From: Rapidithrix thailandica
GTDB lineage: Bacteria; Bacteroidota; Bacteroidia; Cytophagales; Flammeovirgaceae
Assembly (NCBI RefSeq): GCF_039710355.1
Contig: NZ_JBDKWZ010000002.1
Location: forward strand, 434,001 to 498,000
Direction: 5' to 3'
DNA: 64,000 nucleotides
Positions 62,907 to 64,000 of the stretch are shown here, piece by piece (position 1 is the stretch's first letter; every line of letters starts with the position of its first letter). Both the position numbers and the translations under genes were made by a program. Under the pieces are notes generated by a model. The model worked only from the letters and a program-made list of their open reading frames with translations. It was not told where the DNA came from and did not search any database.

Positions 62907-63176
62907 ATGGCACTTAGTAATAAACCTAAAAAGAAGGATTTAAAGGCAGAAAAAGACATTGAATCTTTTATCAATGATGGCCTCTCTCATGAGAAGAGTT
63001 TGCCTTCATCAAAGGCAGAAGAAAATCAGGATGAGATTAAGTATGTTCAATTAAGACTATATGAAAGCGAAATAAAGGAGATAGATGACTATTTACAAGA
63101 AAACTACTCTAGTAGAAGTCGTCCTTCCAGACATAACTTTATGGTAGAGGCAATTCTAGAAAAGCTAAAGCAGTAG
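62907..63176 (+). CDS. Ribbon-helix-helix DNA-binding protein
   Basis: 89 residues. Charged N-terminus (KPKKKDLKAEKDIESFI), then the RHH motif: KYVQLRLYESEIKEIDDYL (strand and first helix) and SRHNFMVEAILEKLKQ (second helix). Resembles the ParD/CopG-type DNA-binding domains of antitoxins and plasmid partition proteins. No toxin-like gene lies beside it: downstream is an IS481 transposase. An orphan antitoxin or a regulator of mobile-element genes are both possible. Confidence 0.75.
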   Translation: MALSNKPKKKDLKAEKDIESFINDGLSHEKSLPSSKAEENQDEIKYVQLRLYESEIKEIDDYLQENYSSRSRPSRHNFMVEAILEKLKQ

Positions 63177-63295
63177 GATGTTAGAGGAAACATCTAAAGT
63201 ACTCAATTTTGAGAACTTTTAAATGATTTGTATTAGTTACGATTTAATCTGACAATTTCAGTAAATTAGTTTAATCATTCAATAAGCTTTGTCAG

Positions 63296-64000
63296 ATGAA
63301 CACAGAAGAAAAAATCATCAAACCCAAGTTAGGATTATTAGAGCTAGCCAAACAGTTAGGCAACGTATCTCAAGCTTGCAAAGTAATGGGATATAGTAGA
63401 GACAGTTTCTATAGGTTCAAAGAACTTTATGAACAAGGGGGAGAGCTGGCCCTCCAAGAAATCTCGAGAAAGAAGCCGGTTGTAAAAAACAGAGTTAGTC
63501 AGGAAGTAGAAAGAGCCGTTGTAGCGATAGCGCTTGAATACCCGGCTTACGGCCAGTTGAGGGCTTCCAATGAACTCAAGAAACGCGGAATATTTATTTC
63601 TCCGGGCGGCGTTAGAAACGTTTGGCTACGCCACGATTTGGAGACGCTTAAAAAACGTTTAAAGGCATTAGAAGCTAAATCTGCACAAGAAGGTCTTGGC
63701 CTTACGGAAGCGCAATTACAAGCATTGGAACGGGCTAAAGAAGAGAAGCAAGCTCATGGGGAAATAGAAACTCATCATCCGGGTTATTTAGGAGCGCAAG
63801 ACACCTATTATGTGGGCTCTGTAAAAGGAATTGGGCGTATTTATGCACAGACCTTTATAGATACCTATTGTAAAGTCGCTTTTGTAAAACTCTATGACCG
63901 CAAGAATGCGATTACGGCGGCTGATTTACTCAATGACAAGGTCCTCCCTTTTTATCAGCAAAATGAACTTCCTTTATTGCGCATCTTAACCGATAGAGGG
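63296..64000 (+). CDS. IS481-family transposase, 3' end outside window
   Basis: Open from ATG 63296 to the right edge (235 codons seen). N-terminal helix-turn-helix (LLELAKQLGNVSQACKVMGY, SRDSFYRFKELYEQGG), then the start of the DDE catalytic core (DTYYVGSVKGIGRIYAQTFI, DTYCKVAFVKLY and a late LRILTDRG containing the second Asp). This pattern is that of IS481-family transposases. The element's left end may lie near 63179 (TGTTAGAGGAAACATC) but the right end is not in the window. Confidence 0.9.
   Translation, partial: MNTEEKIIKPKLGLLELAKQLGNVSQACKVMGYSRDSFYRFKELYEQGGELALQEISRKKPVVKNRVSQEVERAVVAIALEYPAYGQLRASNELKKRGIFISPGGVRNVWLRHDLETLKKRLKALEAKSAQEGLGLTEAQLQALERAKEEKQAHGEIETHHPGYLGAQDTYYVGSVKGIGRIYAQTFIDTYCKVAFVKLYDRKNAITAADLLNDKVLPFYQQNELPLLRILTDRG

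Overview
The window comes from a low-GC Bacteroidota chromosome, most likely a marine-type Cytophagales relative. The signs are TAnnTTTG-type -7 promoter boxes in front of both tRNA genes, a carboxypeptidase-regulatory-domain TonB receptor, and several families I know mainly from this phylum: DUF6146, START-like, DUF4202, DUF6520, YfhO and DUF5018-like lipoproteins. Shine-Dalgarno motifs are mostly absent. Species-level identification is not possible from sequence alone.

Positions 1-57,600 are mostly core genome. In order: a tight operon of a di-iron-type fatty acid hydroxylase, a ketosynthase III fused to a heme-oxygenase-like domain, and an uncharacterised partner (1-3384); an M28 peptidase; a metal/siderophore uptake set (PepSY protein, TonB receptor, small Cys protein); pgk and a glutaryl-CoA-dehydrogenase-like gene; a TPR-CHAT protease with two almost identical tandem lipoproteins (13.9-18.5 kb); YfhO, CPBP and cytochrome c membrane genes; a histidine kinase with a receiver; rarA, pdxH and lysC; tRNA-Met; a retropepsin-rimK-aspartoacylase-like cluster; a zinc-binding CZB protein with a PAS/GAF kinase; msrA, trmN6, endonuclease V, glnS, pyrH and frr; acpH and a WYL regulator; a 43-residue membrane protein gene with its own promoter and terminator; a D-lactate-dehydrogenase-like FAD/Fe-S protein; a sulfotransferase; and a tetR gene flanked by two matching palindromes.

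From tRNA-Pro (57,559) to the right edge the window becomes an accessory region. It holds a full tyrosine recombinase, a MauE-like/DUF6520 pair, a VOC-fold gene next to an attC-like hairpin, an Abi_C-type abortive-infection gene broken or switched by an 8-G tract, two decayed integrase 3' ends that flank the Abi gene as direct repeats, an orphan ribbon-helix-helix gene with TTAACGTT repeats, and the start of an IS481-family transposase.

Two dispersed repeat families run through the core part. One is a ~161-bp MITE-like element, three copies, with GAAGTG termini and 3-bp target duplications at two of them. The other is a looser palindromic element with ACATGTTTAAAA-like ends. The best candidates for undescribed biology are the ketosynthase/heme-oxygenase-like lipid operon, the Abi cassette between integrase repeats, and the MITE-like family.
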